This document shows, piece by piece, positions 23,662-34,019 of a stretch of DNA of 64,000 nucleotides. Each line of letters begins with the position of its first letter. The first letter of the stretch is position 1. Below the pieces are notes generated by a model. It was not told the origin of the DNA and searched no databases. It saw only the letters and a program-made list of their open reading frames with translations. The DNA is from Nageia nagi. Lineage: Eukaryota > Pinophyta. Where the stretch lies: contig JBITNC010000001.1 in the NCBI GenBank assembly GCA_050084985.1, forward strand, positions 2,418,001-2,482,000. The letters run 5' to 3'. The position numbers and the translations under genes were made by a program.

Positions 23662-24230
23662 CTCTAGAAATCAAGGGATATGTACTTCATAATTGTCTGG
23701 TTGATTCTGGGGTAGCTACTACTATGATGCCTAAAGCAGTGTGCGATGTGATGGGGTTACCTATGACAAGAACATCCATCGGAGTACTACAACTGGATTC
23801 CACACCTGTCAAAATAGTAGGAGTGACCAAAGATATAGTCCTAAAAATACATAAGTGTCCCTCTGTAATTATTACTCAAGAAGTTATAGTTGTTGAGCTA
23901 CCTCCTTTGTTCGGGCTATGTCTGTCTAGAGAATTTATAGCTAAAATAGGGGGTTATCTAGCAATGGACTACACCCATTATTTGATCCCTTATGGAAATA
24001 AGAGGGTAAGATTGAATAATGAGGAAATTTCTGAGTTCTACATAGAGAAAAAGGAGGAGATTTGTGCAATCTTTGGTGAATTGGAAGAATTAGATGAATT
24101 GTTGGAGGAACTGCAAACCGAAGACCCTTGTAGTATGAGCATGCTCAACACTATCTACAACTTGGGGCTTGGAAATTATTATTTAATGGAATTGAAATCT
24201 TTCATCCTGGAACTCACAAGGGAAGATTTC
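23658..24230 (+). pseudogene. Gypsy 1 aspartic protease
   Basis: This is the N-terminal part of an open frame of 270 codons that overlaps the end of gag in another frame. It has the retropepsin motif LVDSGVATTMMP (Asp at about 23703) and a second conserved part ending in DYTHYLIPYGNKRVRL. It would cut the Gag-Pol polyprotein. The overlap with gag could be an original frameshift signal or a later deletion; one copy alone cannot decide. Confidence 0.8.
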
Positions 24231-24640
24231 TGGAGAAATGAAATTTGGGAGATGTCTTTTGATGGGGCAAGATCCAAAAATGGATCCAGAGCTGGAATTA
24301 TCCTGACCAACCCAACTGGTAAGGTATATAAATTTTCTTTCAGACTCACCTGGTTATGTTCCAATAATGTAGCAGAATATGAAGCTCTTTGCCTTGGACT
24401 AGAACAAGCCATCAAAATGAAAATTCAGTGTTTAAAGATCAAAGGAGATTTAGAGTTGATCATGAAATAGGTGACAAGTAAATGTTCAGTCAAGCATCAT
24501 TATTTGAAATCTTACAGGAATCAGGTTTGGGATTTGTTTGAGCATTTTGAAGCATTACATATTTAGTCTGTCCCAAGGAAATTCAACCAAGAATCTAACA
24601 CCTTAGCATAAATGGGAGCCAATTTTGATCCTACCAATGA
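24230..24640 (+). pseudogene. Archaeal-type RNase H (RVT_3-like), upstream of RT
   Basis: The sequence MSFDGARSKNGSRAGIIL, then SNNVAEYEALCLGLEQA, then KGDLELIMK is the RVT_3/archaeal RNase HI pattern of Tat elements. Catalytic positions are Asp (24261-24263), Glu (24381-24383) and Asp (24447-24449). The fourth, normally Asp in an ADALA-like motif, is Asn (24597-24599) in ESNTLA. A TAG at 24468 and further stops follow. It lies between protease and reverse transcriptase, whereas the Tat order I know puts it after the RT-linked RNase H. It would help degrade the RNA strand during reverse transcription. Confidence 0.8.
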
Positions 24641-24959
24641 TTGGTTCCAGAGGAAGGGTGTTCAACTCATTTTCAAGCCATCAGTTCTAGATAACGATTC
24701 CTTTTGGTAGGTGTTTCAAGATGAGGCTCAAATTAACCAATTTTTATTACAACAAGATGTATGTCATGTAGTAGGTGAAGGGGAATCCGAAGTTTTCTGA
24801 GAGCAAGACATAATTCAACTGAACAATAATAAAATCCCTAAGGATTTGATTTCATTCGAAGGATTGTTTGATAGGAGTGACCAAGTAAAAAGAAGAGGTA
24901 TGAATATAAACCCAGATAACTATAAAGAACATGAAGTTTTTCCAGGTAAGTCATTAAAA

Positions 24960-25870
24960 ATTGGTATATCTAATACTTCGAAATAGATTTAGGAAATTGT
25001 ACAATTATGCCAAACATATATTGATGTTATTGCTTGGTCTTATGATGATTTAAAGGTTTTTGATAGATCAATGATACAACATACAATCAAGTTGATAGAT
25101 GATGCTAAACCAGTAAGACAAAAACAAAGACCTATAAACCCTAAGATTGAAGTTGCCATGAAGCAGGAGGTTCTAAAATTGTACAAGGCTGGGATAATTT
25201 ATCCCATCAAGCATTCCACTTGGGTAGCTAATCTTGTGCCTATCCAAAAGAAAAATGGTGAGATAAGGTTGTGTGTGGATTTTCAGGGCTTAAACAAAGT
25301 ATCTTTGAAGGATCACTATCCCTTATCGCCAATGGAATAGATACTAAATACTGTAGCTGGTGCTGAAAAGTTCTCTTTGATAGATGGTTTCTTTGGGTAC
25401 AATTAGGTTTGGGTCTGGAATGAAGATCAATTCAAAATAGCATTTACAACTAAATGGGGCACATTTGCTTTTCAGAGAATGCCTTTCGGACTGTCCAATG
25501 CAGGAGCTACTTTCCAAAGAGCTATGGATCATGCTTTCAGAGAGTTAGTAAACAAGAGTATATTGGTGTATCTTGATGATATTACTATTTTCTCACATGA
25601 CAAAAATTTACATGTTCAACACCTTGAGCAGGCCTTCATCAAATGTAAAAGGTATGGCATATATTTGAACCCTAAAAAGTTAATTTTTGCAGTAAATGAG
25701 GGGAAATTACTGGGTCATGTTATTTCAAAAGAAGGTTGGGCTATTGATCCAGATAGGATTAAAGTGATAAATGACTTAGTTCTTCCATCCAATAAGAAGT
25801 CCCTGTAGTCCTTTCTTGGTCAGATTAATTTCAGCAAGAGATTCATTCAGGATTTCTCAAGTTTATCAAA
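24960..25870 (+). pseudogene. Gypsy 1 reverse transcriptase
   Basis: It opens with the Gypsy linker DVIAWSYDDLKVFDRSMIQH, then PVRQKQRPINP, LYKAGIIYPIKHSTWVANLV, the fingers/palm motif IRLCVDFQGLNKV, MPFGLSNAGATFQRAMD and the catalytic YLDD (25569-25580). After it come LNPKKLIFAV, LLGHVISKEG and IDPDRIKVI. Stops occur at 25338, 25404 and 25806. The enzyme would make cDNA from element RNA. Two of the palm-motif regions are intact at the active site. Confidence 0.9.
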
Positions 25871-25882
25871 TCCATCACCCAG

Positions 25883-26440
25883 ATGTTAAAAAAAGATACT
25901 CCTTTTGTGTGGACTGAAGAAGGTAAAGAAGCTTTTCAAAAAATCAAGGCGATAATTACTAAAGCTCCTGTACTAAGAAATCCAGACTTTAGCAAAGAGT
26001 TTATTCTGTATGCTTATGGTTCTGATACCAATGTAGTAGCTATCTTAACACAAAGTTATGAAAGAAATGAAGGATATCCTATTGTATTTTTCAGTCAGAC
26101 CTTGAGTAATTATGAGGAAAAGTACACATTTATTAAGAAACAAGTGTTGGCGATTCTTAAAGCTCTTGGTAAATTGAAGCATTATGTAGCTCAGAGTAAG
26201 GTTTTGATCCTAACCATTCATCCAGATGTTAAGGTTTTGATCCTAACCATTCATCCAGATGTTAGATCTTACATTATGCAAGGAGAAATTAGGGAAGGAA
26301 GACCCAGTTGGATTTTGAAAATCCTCAAGTATGATGTAGAGATTTGGCCTACCAAGCTAATAAAAGGAAGAGCGCTTTATGAGCAGCTTGCAAAATCCAC
26401 ACCACCGGATGAAGGGATGATATGTTTTATTGAACAAGAA
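25883..26440 (+). pseudogene. Gypsy 1 standard RNase H domain
   Basis: This is the RT-linked RNase H of Ty3/Gypsy: FVWTEEGKEAFQKIKAII, YAYGSDTNVVAILTQ (the usual DAS is altered to YGS), YPIVFFSQTLSNYEEKYTFIKKQVLAILKAL. It is in an open frame of 322 codons that runs on into integrase. A 33-bp tandem duplication (26198-26263) repeats KVLILTIHPDV and is absent from Gypsy 2. Loss of the first Asp suggests this domain may be weak, which is notable given the second RNase H upstream. Confidence 0.85.
26198..26263 (+). repeat. 33-bp direct tandem duplication in Gypsy 1 pol
   Basis: Two adjacent identical 33-bp units (26198-26230 and 26231-26263) keep the reading frame and add 11 residues. Gypsy 2 has a single unit at about 62970-63020. 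Perfect identity between units suggests a late event. Confidence 0.9.
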
Positions 26441-26449
26441 ACCTTGAAG

Positions 26450-27745
26450 CCAAGAAATGAGAACACAACAGATGATTGGATGGATCAATTAAGCAGATAT
26501 TTTGAGTCCAGGAAGCTCCCTGCTAACATGAATGCATCCCAGAGGAGGTGGTTTAGAATACACGCTCAAAATTACATAGAGATAGATCAAGTACTATATA
26601 GAAGGAATCATGATGGTGTTTTGTTGAGATGCATACCCATGATAAAGACAACAAAGTTGATTAAAGAATTTCATTCTAGAATATTTGAAGGTCATTATTC
26701 GGGATACACAATGGTGAGTAAGATCATCCAAGGTAGATATTATTGGCCTACTATGTTTAAAGAAGCCTTTGTAAAATCCCAGAGCTATGAGAAATGTCAG
26801 AGATTTGTGGGAAGGAAGAGAAGTGTAGCATTACTGCTAGAACCAATTTAGGTTGAAGAACCTTTTCAACAATGGGGGTTGGATTTTATTGGAGTTATTA
26901 ATCCCAATTAATCGTTTAGGCACAAATTCATTCTCACCGCTATAGACTTTTTCACTAGATGGGCAGAAGCAGAGGCTGTAAAGGAAGTAAATCAGAAGAC
27001 TATTTTGAAATTTATTGAGAAATTACTCACAGGTATGGTATTCCCCAAATGATCATTTCAGATAATGGCTTAGCATTTGTGGGGGTAGAGGTTACTGATT
27101 TTGCCATGAGGCTTGGTATCTATTGGAAGACATCTTCGAATTATTACCCTTAGGGTAATGGGCTGGTTGAGTCAATGAACAAGAATTTGATCTGAATTCT
27201 CAAAAGAACAGTGGAAGATAATCCCTAAACTTGGCATGAAAAGCTCAATTGGGCGTTATGGGTAGATAGGATCACAGTGAAGCTAGCTATTAAGGCTAGC
27301 CCGTATACATTAATGTACGGTAAAAGGGCTGTATTACCAAGTCATTTTGAGCTTTTGGCTTTAAAAATTTTATAGGAGTATGGGGAAGATTTTGAACCAC
27401 TACAAGTCTACATGAATGAATTGTTACACTTGGAAGAACTCTGGAATTAATCATATCAAAATTTACAAAATAGAAATGAGATAGTTAAGAAATGGTTTGA
27501 TAACCGAAAAGCCACTCCGAAAAATTTTAGAGAGGGAGATCTGGTATTGAAATGGGATGAGGATAGAGCTAAGGTAGGGAAACATAAAAAGTTTTAGTCC
27601 TTATGGTCTGGACCTTACATGATAGCCAGATACATAAGAAAAAACTCATTTGAAATAGCGAAATTGAACGGGTGGTGGCTACCGATCTTGGTAAATGGGT
27701 AGCATTTAAAGTGTTATAAACCCACATGTGCAAGAGATTGACTGA
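26450..27745 (+). pseudogene. Gypsy 1 integrase
   Basis: The N-terminal zinc-binding part has FHSRIFEGHYSGYTMVSKI and YYWPTMFKEAFVKSQSYEKCQRF; the first Cys of the CxxC pair is Tyr here (Gypsy 2 keeps Cys). The core Asp residues are in GLDFIGV (about 26880) and ISDNGLAF (about 27058), and the Glu in GLVESMNKN (about 27167). The C-terminal part has LVLKWDEDRA, a GPYMIAR-type (GPY/F) motif near 27610 and a PTCARD end near 27740. Many stops lie after 26850. No chromodomain follows. Confidence 0.88.
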
Positions 27746-28154
27746 AATAAAGGATATGATTTTGTACATATTATAAATAGCGTGTTGTGTGCATTTATTT
27801 TAAGCAAGTGTGGTTGTTTTTTTTCATTTAATAGCAATGAAATATTAATGGGAATAGCATGTTTGTGCTAATAGAATTGGAGTTTTCGAGAAAATTAGCA
27901 GTAACAAATCTTGAGATTTCTAAGAAAATCATAAAAGATTAGATCTATTATAAATGAAAGTACTGATGGAGTTATTTCACTTGAGTAAAAGGCAATGCAT
28001 TAACCCTTGAAGCTAATTTTAAAAGGGCCAAAAGTGGTTCATTTCAAATTTACCCAAACTTCAAATTCACGAGAGAGCTAATGATCAAAAGGCAATAAGC
28101 ATAGAATATTATCAGTAGTGATCATAGTAAGTAGAGTATTTTAGAATATTGAGC
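27746..28154 (+). other. Spacer between Gypsy 1 integrase and extra gene
   Basis: This is non-coding AT-rich sequence inside the element. Its counterpart in Gypsy 2 is 61094-61500, with the same length and similar sequence. It could hold a splice acceptor or internal promoter for the downstream open region; no clear signal was seen. Confidence 0.5.
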
Positions 28155-31100
28155 ATGGCTCCCCCTCAGACCAAAGTCGCTAAAGGAGTTATTGATTCAA
28201 TGGAGTTGCTGTAAGACACCAAAATAATGGCTCAAAACAAAAATCCTAAGGGCACAGCTGAAGGTAAGTGCCCGAATTTTAGCTTTAACCATATTGCACA
28301 TGCTCCCATGGGGTTGAGGTTAATGTATTTCATTCCACATAGATGCTTTCCAACCCCTGAGTTGGTAGATTTAGTAAAAAAGGGGGTTTGATGCTACCTC
28401 GAGGACTATCAAAAATCCTCTTGGTAAAATTGTTCTTAGCCTGGACCCCCCTTCAATCGAAAAAGCTTTCAACCCGCTTGCCACCTCAATCCACTCCCAT
28501 GGTAGTGAATTGGGATACAAGGCCAAGTGCTAAATTAAAAACAAATCTTCTAGCTTAGCTAAACAAGAATGCAGAGGGTGCAATGAGTTTCAATGAGGTC
28601 CCTCAATCAAAAGTCTTGCTAGCTAGTTTTAACACACATGCTTAGTTGTTACTATCCATGTTGTCAATTGCTACAGGAGAGCAATCTGATAGATATATTT
28701 CCCTGAGCAAGCTGACCATAGCATATCTGATATCCCACCCCAGATCCCCCATTATTTATAACTAATCAATTGCTATTTCAAATGGGATCTCTAAGCAGTT
28801 ATGAAGAATAGAGGAAGGTTCCCATTTTGCTTTCATCTCATACCTAATTTGGTTATTCATTCATCAGAATTCTGATCATTTTTCTCAAATGACCCTGAAT
28901 AAGCAAAGTGAGGATGGGTCCCTCAAATCTATAGATAAATGGACTGAAGAGGTTAGAATAGGAGTTGATTATTACAATTTTGTAGAACATTTTTTATTTC
29001 CAACAATGAGTTTAATAGCTCCAGTAATCCCAAGATTATCGGTAGCCTCCCAATTATACCTCAGGATGCCACATGGCAAGATAGGAGATTGGTTTTTTGC
29101 TGAGGAGGGGACTTTCATAAGGTTGTACAATTTTTTGGGCGCTCCATTTTTACTACCTATTCATGTTACAAATTGGGTTTTTAGCATGGAGTTCACCAGG
29201 CAGACGGACTACATAGATGCTAAGTATGGGACAACAGCAAAGAAGAGGGTCACTAACAGCCTCCCACTTAGAGTCCATGATTTGGTGTTGTAGAGTAAGG
29301 GTGGAAGCAAGGGTCTAGAATAAAAGCTTCTAGGGATGAGACTTAAAAAAATAAACCAATTTTTGTTGTATGACCCAAAGGATATTTTTCAGCAAGAAGT
29401 TGAGAAGCCAGCCTAATCCTCTAGGCTTCAAGGCAGATATAAGGCTAGAGTTCGAACAGTGGAGAAACCTAGCAGGTGAAGATCGGGTGATGCTCTGGAA
29501 CTTGCTTGTAAAAGATTTATTACCTCCATGGATGAGCTTTTATGAGAGGAAAGCCAATTTTGATCCTAATATGGACTCCATCTCAAAAGCATCCCTGACT
29601 ACCCTAAGGAGGCAGAAGTGGAGTGAAGATAAAATTATGGCATTTGTACAATACAGAGTTGAGTCTCGAAATAAGTTTTCCCCTTTGGAGTTCGATTTGG
29701 ATGATAAATTTGAGAAGATGTGGCAAATTGAGCATCCTACAGATGTCTCATCAGATGATTCTTTAGCGAGTTTTGGGGAAGAGGAGTAGCAACAACAGTC
29801 AAAGGTAGCTCAAACCCCTATCCCTAGAGAGCAAGTTAGTGAAGAAGCCAGAGAGACCACTTCGAAGACTTCCCAAGAAGTGGGGAAAAAGTAGGGGAAA
29901 GTCTATATAGTAAAGAGAAAGGTCACAAAAGCTCCTCAGTCTCTAAAGAAAAAAAACAGGAGCTCCACTCCCATAGGTATGCTTTCTTCTCTTATTCCTC
30001 CTCCTACTTCTGTTGTTTCTTCTGGTCTCTTAGCAATTATTCCACCTCTGGTAGTCATCCCCATTTCATCTTATTCACCTTCCATCGTTGTTGCTTCATC
30101 CCCACCATCACCAACCCTTCCACCACTTCCTAATTTACCATCACCATTCACTTGGCCTAAACCCACTTCCTTTTCATCGGTTCCCCTCATCACTCCCCCC
30201 ATTGATGTTGTTTTCATACCATCATCACCTCCATCTTCCACTCCAGAGCTATCTATACCCACACCCATCAGTAGTAGTGTCTCTGGCCCTAGTCAAGCCA
30301 ACCCTGTTACACCAGTTCAGCAAGTGGTACCCTCTTCCACACCAGAGCTGAGCGTGGCCTCCCCATTCATCACAATATCTGGTCAGCAGGTGTCAGTGAG
30401 TGGGATCATGGAGTAGTATAAGCAATTGAAGCAGAATCAAGAAGCTTGGATGCAGAAGCAAATGCAAAAAATCCCAACACTTGATAATTCAATTAGGCTC
30501 TGGATGTCTGTGGATGCAAAAAGCAAAGTTTTGGAGGTTGCTATTACCCAAGATCCTCAAGAGGGGTAAAGTGATTTGTCTGCAATGAACACCTGGGTAA
30601 GAATAGATACCAAAAGCATATCCAGGAGTGATAAGAATGAGATATTGCAAACAGCTGTAGACTTAAATATTTCTAAACTAACCAAATTAGAGGTCAAATA
30701 TAATAAGCTTCAGAAGGCAAATGAAGCAATGAAGCAACAATTAGATTCTCAATAGTTAAAATTAAAAGCCGTAGATAATAACATAGCTACTCTCAGAGCA
30801 AGCTTAGATGTGCTCTGACTGTAGATAGCCTAGCAAAGAAAGATGTTGTCATAGCACAGAAGGATGCAAATATTGCAACCAAAGTAGCTGAAGTAGCAAC
30901 AAGAGAGACAATAATTGGTAATTTAAATGCCAACATTGCATAGATGCAGTTGAATTCAAAGGTTAATAAGGTTGATAGGAATTTTTTGATCAAAATAAAA
31001 GAAAAATTCTGAGAGCAATTATCCTCAAGGATTAAACAACTAATTCAACTCAGAGATCACATTGATCTATGTTTTTCAGAGTTGAAGAAATTAGAGGCAA

Positions 31101-31663
31101 ATGTTAGCCTCTGTGAAAGTACTATTGACCCCATGGAGAAGTTAGCAAAGAGAGCAAGGAAAAAGCTGGGTGAGATTTCTAATGAGGAGCTTCAAGCCCT
31201 AAATTTGGGAGATAGAGTTGAGTTAATCTCAGCGATTGACTACCCAGTTCACGGGAAATGGGTGTGCCAAGAAATAAAAAATAATTTAATCAAGCAGTTG
31301 CAGGGGGTAGAAACCTAGAAAGCTAAAATAGTGAAATTATCTGAGGCTAGATTTCCAGGATTGTGGAAGGAGGATAGTTCACCCATCTCTAAGGTTGAAT
31401 TTTTAAAACACATTCAGGAAGATAGTCAAAAGGCAGAGGATATAGATTTATTATTGACTTCTTTTGATGAGTCAAATTTTTTTGAATTTTTTAACCAATG
31501 TACCAATAAAGGAGTGGTCCTACAGTAGCTGTTGCACAAATATGGGCAAATCTCCTACGAGGTTTTGAACAACGTAGCTCTAGCCCAATCAAGAATAAAA
31601 GACTTCTCCGAAAGACATGAAAGTTGGGGTAAGGTTGTGCAATTTTTAGGGGTTCAGAGTTGA
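28155..31663 (+). pseudogene. Extra open region after integrase, unknown protein, Gypsy 1
   Basis: This is a former gene of about 1,168 codons between integrase and 3' LTR. It starts at MAPPQTKVAKG and ends at QFLGVQS. The N-terminal half (to about 29790) looks globular: FNHIAHAPMGLRLMYFIPHR, then SHFAFISYLIWLFIHQN, then LYLRMPHGKIGDWFF. The middle (29979-30416) is a Pro/Ser/Thr-rich stretch. Next is a Lys/Gln/Leu-rich probable coiled coil (30420-31150), then a C-terminal part with ALNLGDRVELISAIDYP and ARFPGLWKEDSSP. No signal peptide or clear membrane anchor is visible, so it does not look like an envelope. At least two frameshifts and many stops. Function unknown. Confidence 0.75.
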
Positions 31664-31754
31664 GATAATGAATTTCATTTTCGTATTATTTTTTAGACTG
31701 AGTTCAAAATTCCTATTTGATAAAGGTAAAATTTTCCCCCAGAAGTTACCATAA

Positions 31755-33175
31755 TGTATATCTATACAAAATAAGTTCTTTATTGAAGCCCCAGTGTACT
31801 TTAATTTCAATCATGAGTTCATTTTAAGATCCCTGAAAGTTTTCTGAAGCAAATAAAGCATGCCAGAGCAAAATGATGATGTCACAGAAGAAACAATAGT
31901 CACATTTTTAGTAAAGACCAAGTTTTGAAGATGGTGAGGTTAGCAAGGGGTAATTGAAAAGTCAGAGTCAGTGAGTAAAGTGCATCGGAGCGAAATGATG
32001 ATGTCATGGAAGAAAGGATAAGCTTAGTTCTAGAAAAGACTAGGTTTCGGAGGAGGTGAAGTTAGCAAGAGATAATTAAAGAGCTAAAGTTCGTAAATTA
32101 AGTGTTCTAGAAGTAAAGTGTTTTGGAATAAAATGATGACATCACAGAAGAAAAGATAGTCACATTTTTAGTAAAGACTAGGTTCTAGAGATGGTGAGGT
32201 TAGCAAGGGTAATTGAAAAGCCAGAGTTAGTGAATAAAGTACATCGAAGCAAAATGATGACATCATAGAAGAAAGGATAAGCTCAATTTTGGAAAAGACC
32301 AGGTTTTGAAGGAGGTGAGCTCAGCAAGAGATAAGTGAAGAGCTAGAGTCTGTAAAATAAGTGTTTCAGAAGTAAAGCATTCCAGAATAAAATGATGATG
32401 TTACGGAGGAAAAGATAGTCACATTTTGGTAGGAAATAGATCCTAGAGGAGTTGATACCTACGAAAGGTAGAATCTTAGTTCTAAGAAGACGTTACCTTC
32501 CATGACCTTCTCAGTTTTGTAACATTCAGACAAGTAGCTTATATAAATGATGATAGTCAGAAGTGGCCAGAATCTTGAGGCCTTTTTTGTAACCGATCTA
32601 CTTTCATTTTCTTGTAACTATTATTTTTTCAGTATAAGTATATGAAAATAAAGTGGAAAGAGGGTTGGAAGCCCTAGTATTGCTCTTTACATTTATTCTC
32701 TAAGATCGATAGTTTTTATTAGTAATATGATATCAAATTGACCTTTCTTTGCTAGCACTTGTAATTGTTATTCTTAATTAGGTTACATGGTGGTAGCTTG
32801 GCATGTCTCCTGGATGATAATTATGAGCTATTAGCATAACTATGTCTGCATACATGGTAGAGTAAAGCTGGGAAACTATTAGAGAGTGAGATCTTGTACT
32901 ATAGCTGCTACACTAGATTCAGACCAAGGTTTCACACCCTATGAAAGCCTACGCTAAACTAGTGATCCACCTTTGCTTTCTCTCTTGTTACCCTAAGCCC
33001 TTTGCTTAAATTCCTCGCACTCTACTCCTTTTATTTTCTTTCCTGTTACTTCTCTTATACCCAATAGATAAGGAACCGACCTTCTCCGGAGATCAGACTG
33101 TCACCATAGTCTATTCTTGATTTACTTTAGTTGAGATTGTTCATGGCATATATATATACACAATCCTAATCAACA
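31755..33175 (+). repeat. 3' LTR of Gypsy 1
   Basis: 1,421 bp, from TGTATATC to CTAATCAACA. Core octamers of the U3 modules are at 31877 (TGATGTCA), 31999 (TGATGTCA), 32137 (TGACATCA), 32258 (TGACATCA) and 32396 (TGATGTTA). TATA box at 32542. No obvious polypurine tract precedes it; instead a TTTTCCCCC stretch (31733-31741) is kept in both Gypsy copies. Confidence 0.92.
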
Positions 33176-33240
33176 CTTCTCCCATCACTTGGTTGTGCAA
33201 GAAGCAACAGTCTATTGCACTATCTCACAAACTACTTGCC
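33176..33240 (+). pseudogene. Copia B RNase H, right part after Gypsy 1
   Basis: After the CTTCT duplication the sequence resumes as SPITWLCKKQQSIALS, which joins the SLGT at 20260 to give the usual Copia RNase H motif. Similarity is lost after about 33230. This confirms the nested insertion at reading-frame level. No 3' LTR of Copia B was recognised downstream. Confidence 0.8.
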
Positions 33241-34015
33241 CCTCCACTACTTCTACAATTAACTTGTACCTATTTTTCATGTATCCAACAATCATTATAG
33301 ACTATGAAACTATATTTGCATCATGCATCTTATCAAATAATCCATGTATAATGATTCATCCCAATAATAATGAAATAAGATCCACTTATGTTGTAAGGGT
33401 TTTTTAGAAAGTGCTTCATCAAATCAAAGAGTTTAAGGGTATATTTGTTTGAGCTATGAATATTTGCATATCCTCTAATAATTACAGACCATGAAATTGT
33501 ATTTGCATCATTTTAGACCAAAGGGTACACTTAGACCATTTCATATACTATGTTGGTGCATTCAAATCATTTAATTTCATATGGTTCACTTGGATAATTT
33601 CATATCATATGGTAGAGTTACACATTTCTTGTCATATGTTGTAAATAGATAATTTATATCATATGGTGTATTTAAATCATTTCATATCATATATTACATT
33701 ATTTCATACAATATGATGCATTTTGAGTATTTGGTTCAAGTATAATAGTTCATGTATTTGGTTCATTAAGTATCCCCACATAATGTTTGTATAATAATTC
33801 ATTCCATGAATAATGCAATATGAGTCACTCATGCTATTAAAGTATTCGCTTTCCTTATCAAAGTCAATTTTTAGATCATATAGTGTATTTAGATCATTTC
33901 ATTTGATATGAAATAGATGTATGAGACCAACTTATCACTTTTGGATTATTATTAACACTTGAATTTTTTTGGGTTGGATAGTTGTTTTCATTCTCCAAGC
34001 TAATTTTTAGCCCCA
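33240..34015 (+). repeat. AT-rich DNA with short degenerate repeats
   Basis: Between about 33530 and 33910 a phrase like tcatttcatatcatatggtg recurs several times at irregular spacing of 25-50 bp. No coding sequence is recognised; a 72-codon open frame at 33189-33407 starts within the Copia B remnant and has no recognisable domain. Confidence 0.5.
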
Positions 34016-34019
34016 TGTT

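Larger units (their letters stand above)
20266..33175 (+). mobile_element. Gypsy 1: full-length Tat-type Ty3/Gypsy element
   Basis: This element is 12,910 bp with two LTRs of 1,421 bp each and a perfect 5-bp duplication. Order: LTR, gag, protease, archaeal-type RNase H, reverse transcriptase, standard RNase H, integrase without chromodomain, a 3.5-kb extra open region, LTR. Lack of a chromodomain, the second RNase H and the extra 3' region place it near the plant Tat (non-chromovirus) branch. All genes have stops or shifts. It is inserted in the RNase H gene of Copia B. A same-family copy in opposite orientation starts at 50975. Confidence 0.92.

Noticed and set aside
30071-30268. Antisense frame rich in Gly/Asp opposite the Pro/Ser stretch of the extra gene (and 58976-59182)
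   Set aside because: Mirror of a Pro-rich codon pattern; the sense frame is conserved in order with its neighbours in both Gypsy copies.
28155-31663. Envelope gene by position
   Set aside because: No signal peptide, no clear transmembrane anchor, and a long coiled coil plus Pro-rich middle; kept as unknown.
20266-33175. Endogenous pararetrovirus (Caulimoviridae-like)
   Set aside because: Two LTRs, a target duplication and an integrase are present, and no movement-protein-like sequence was seen.
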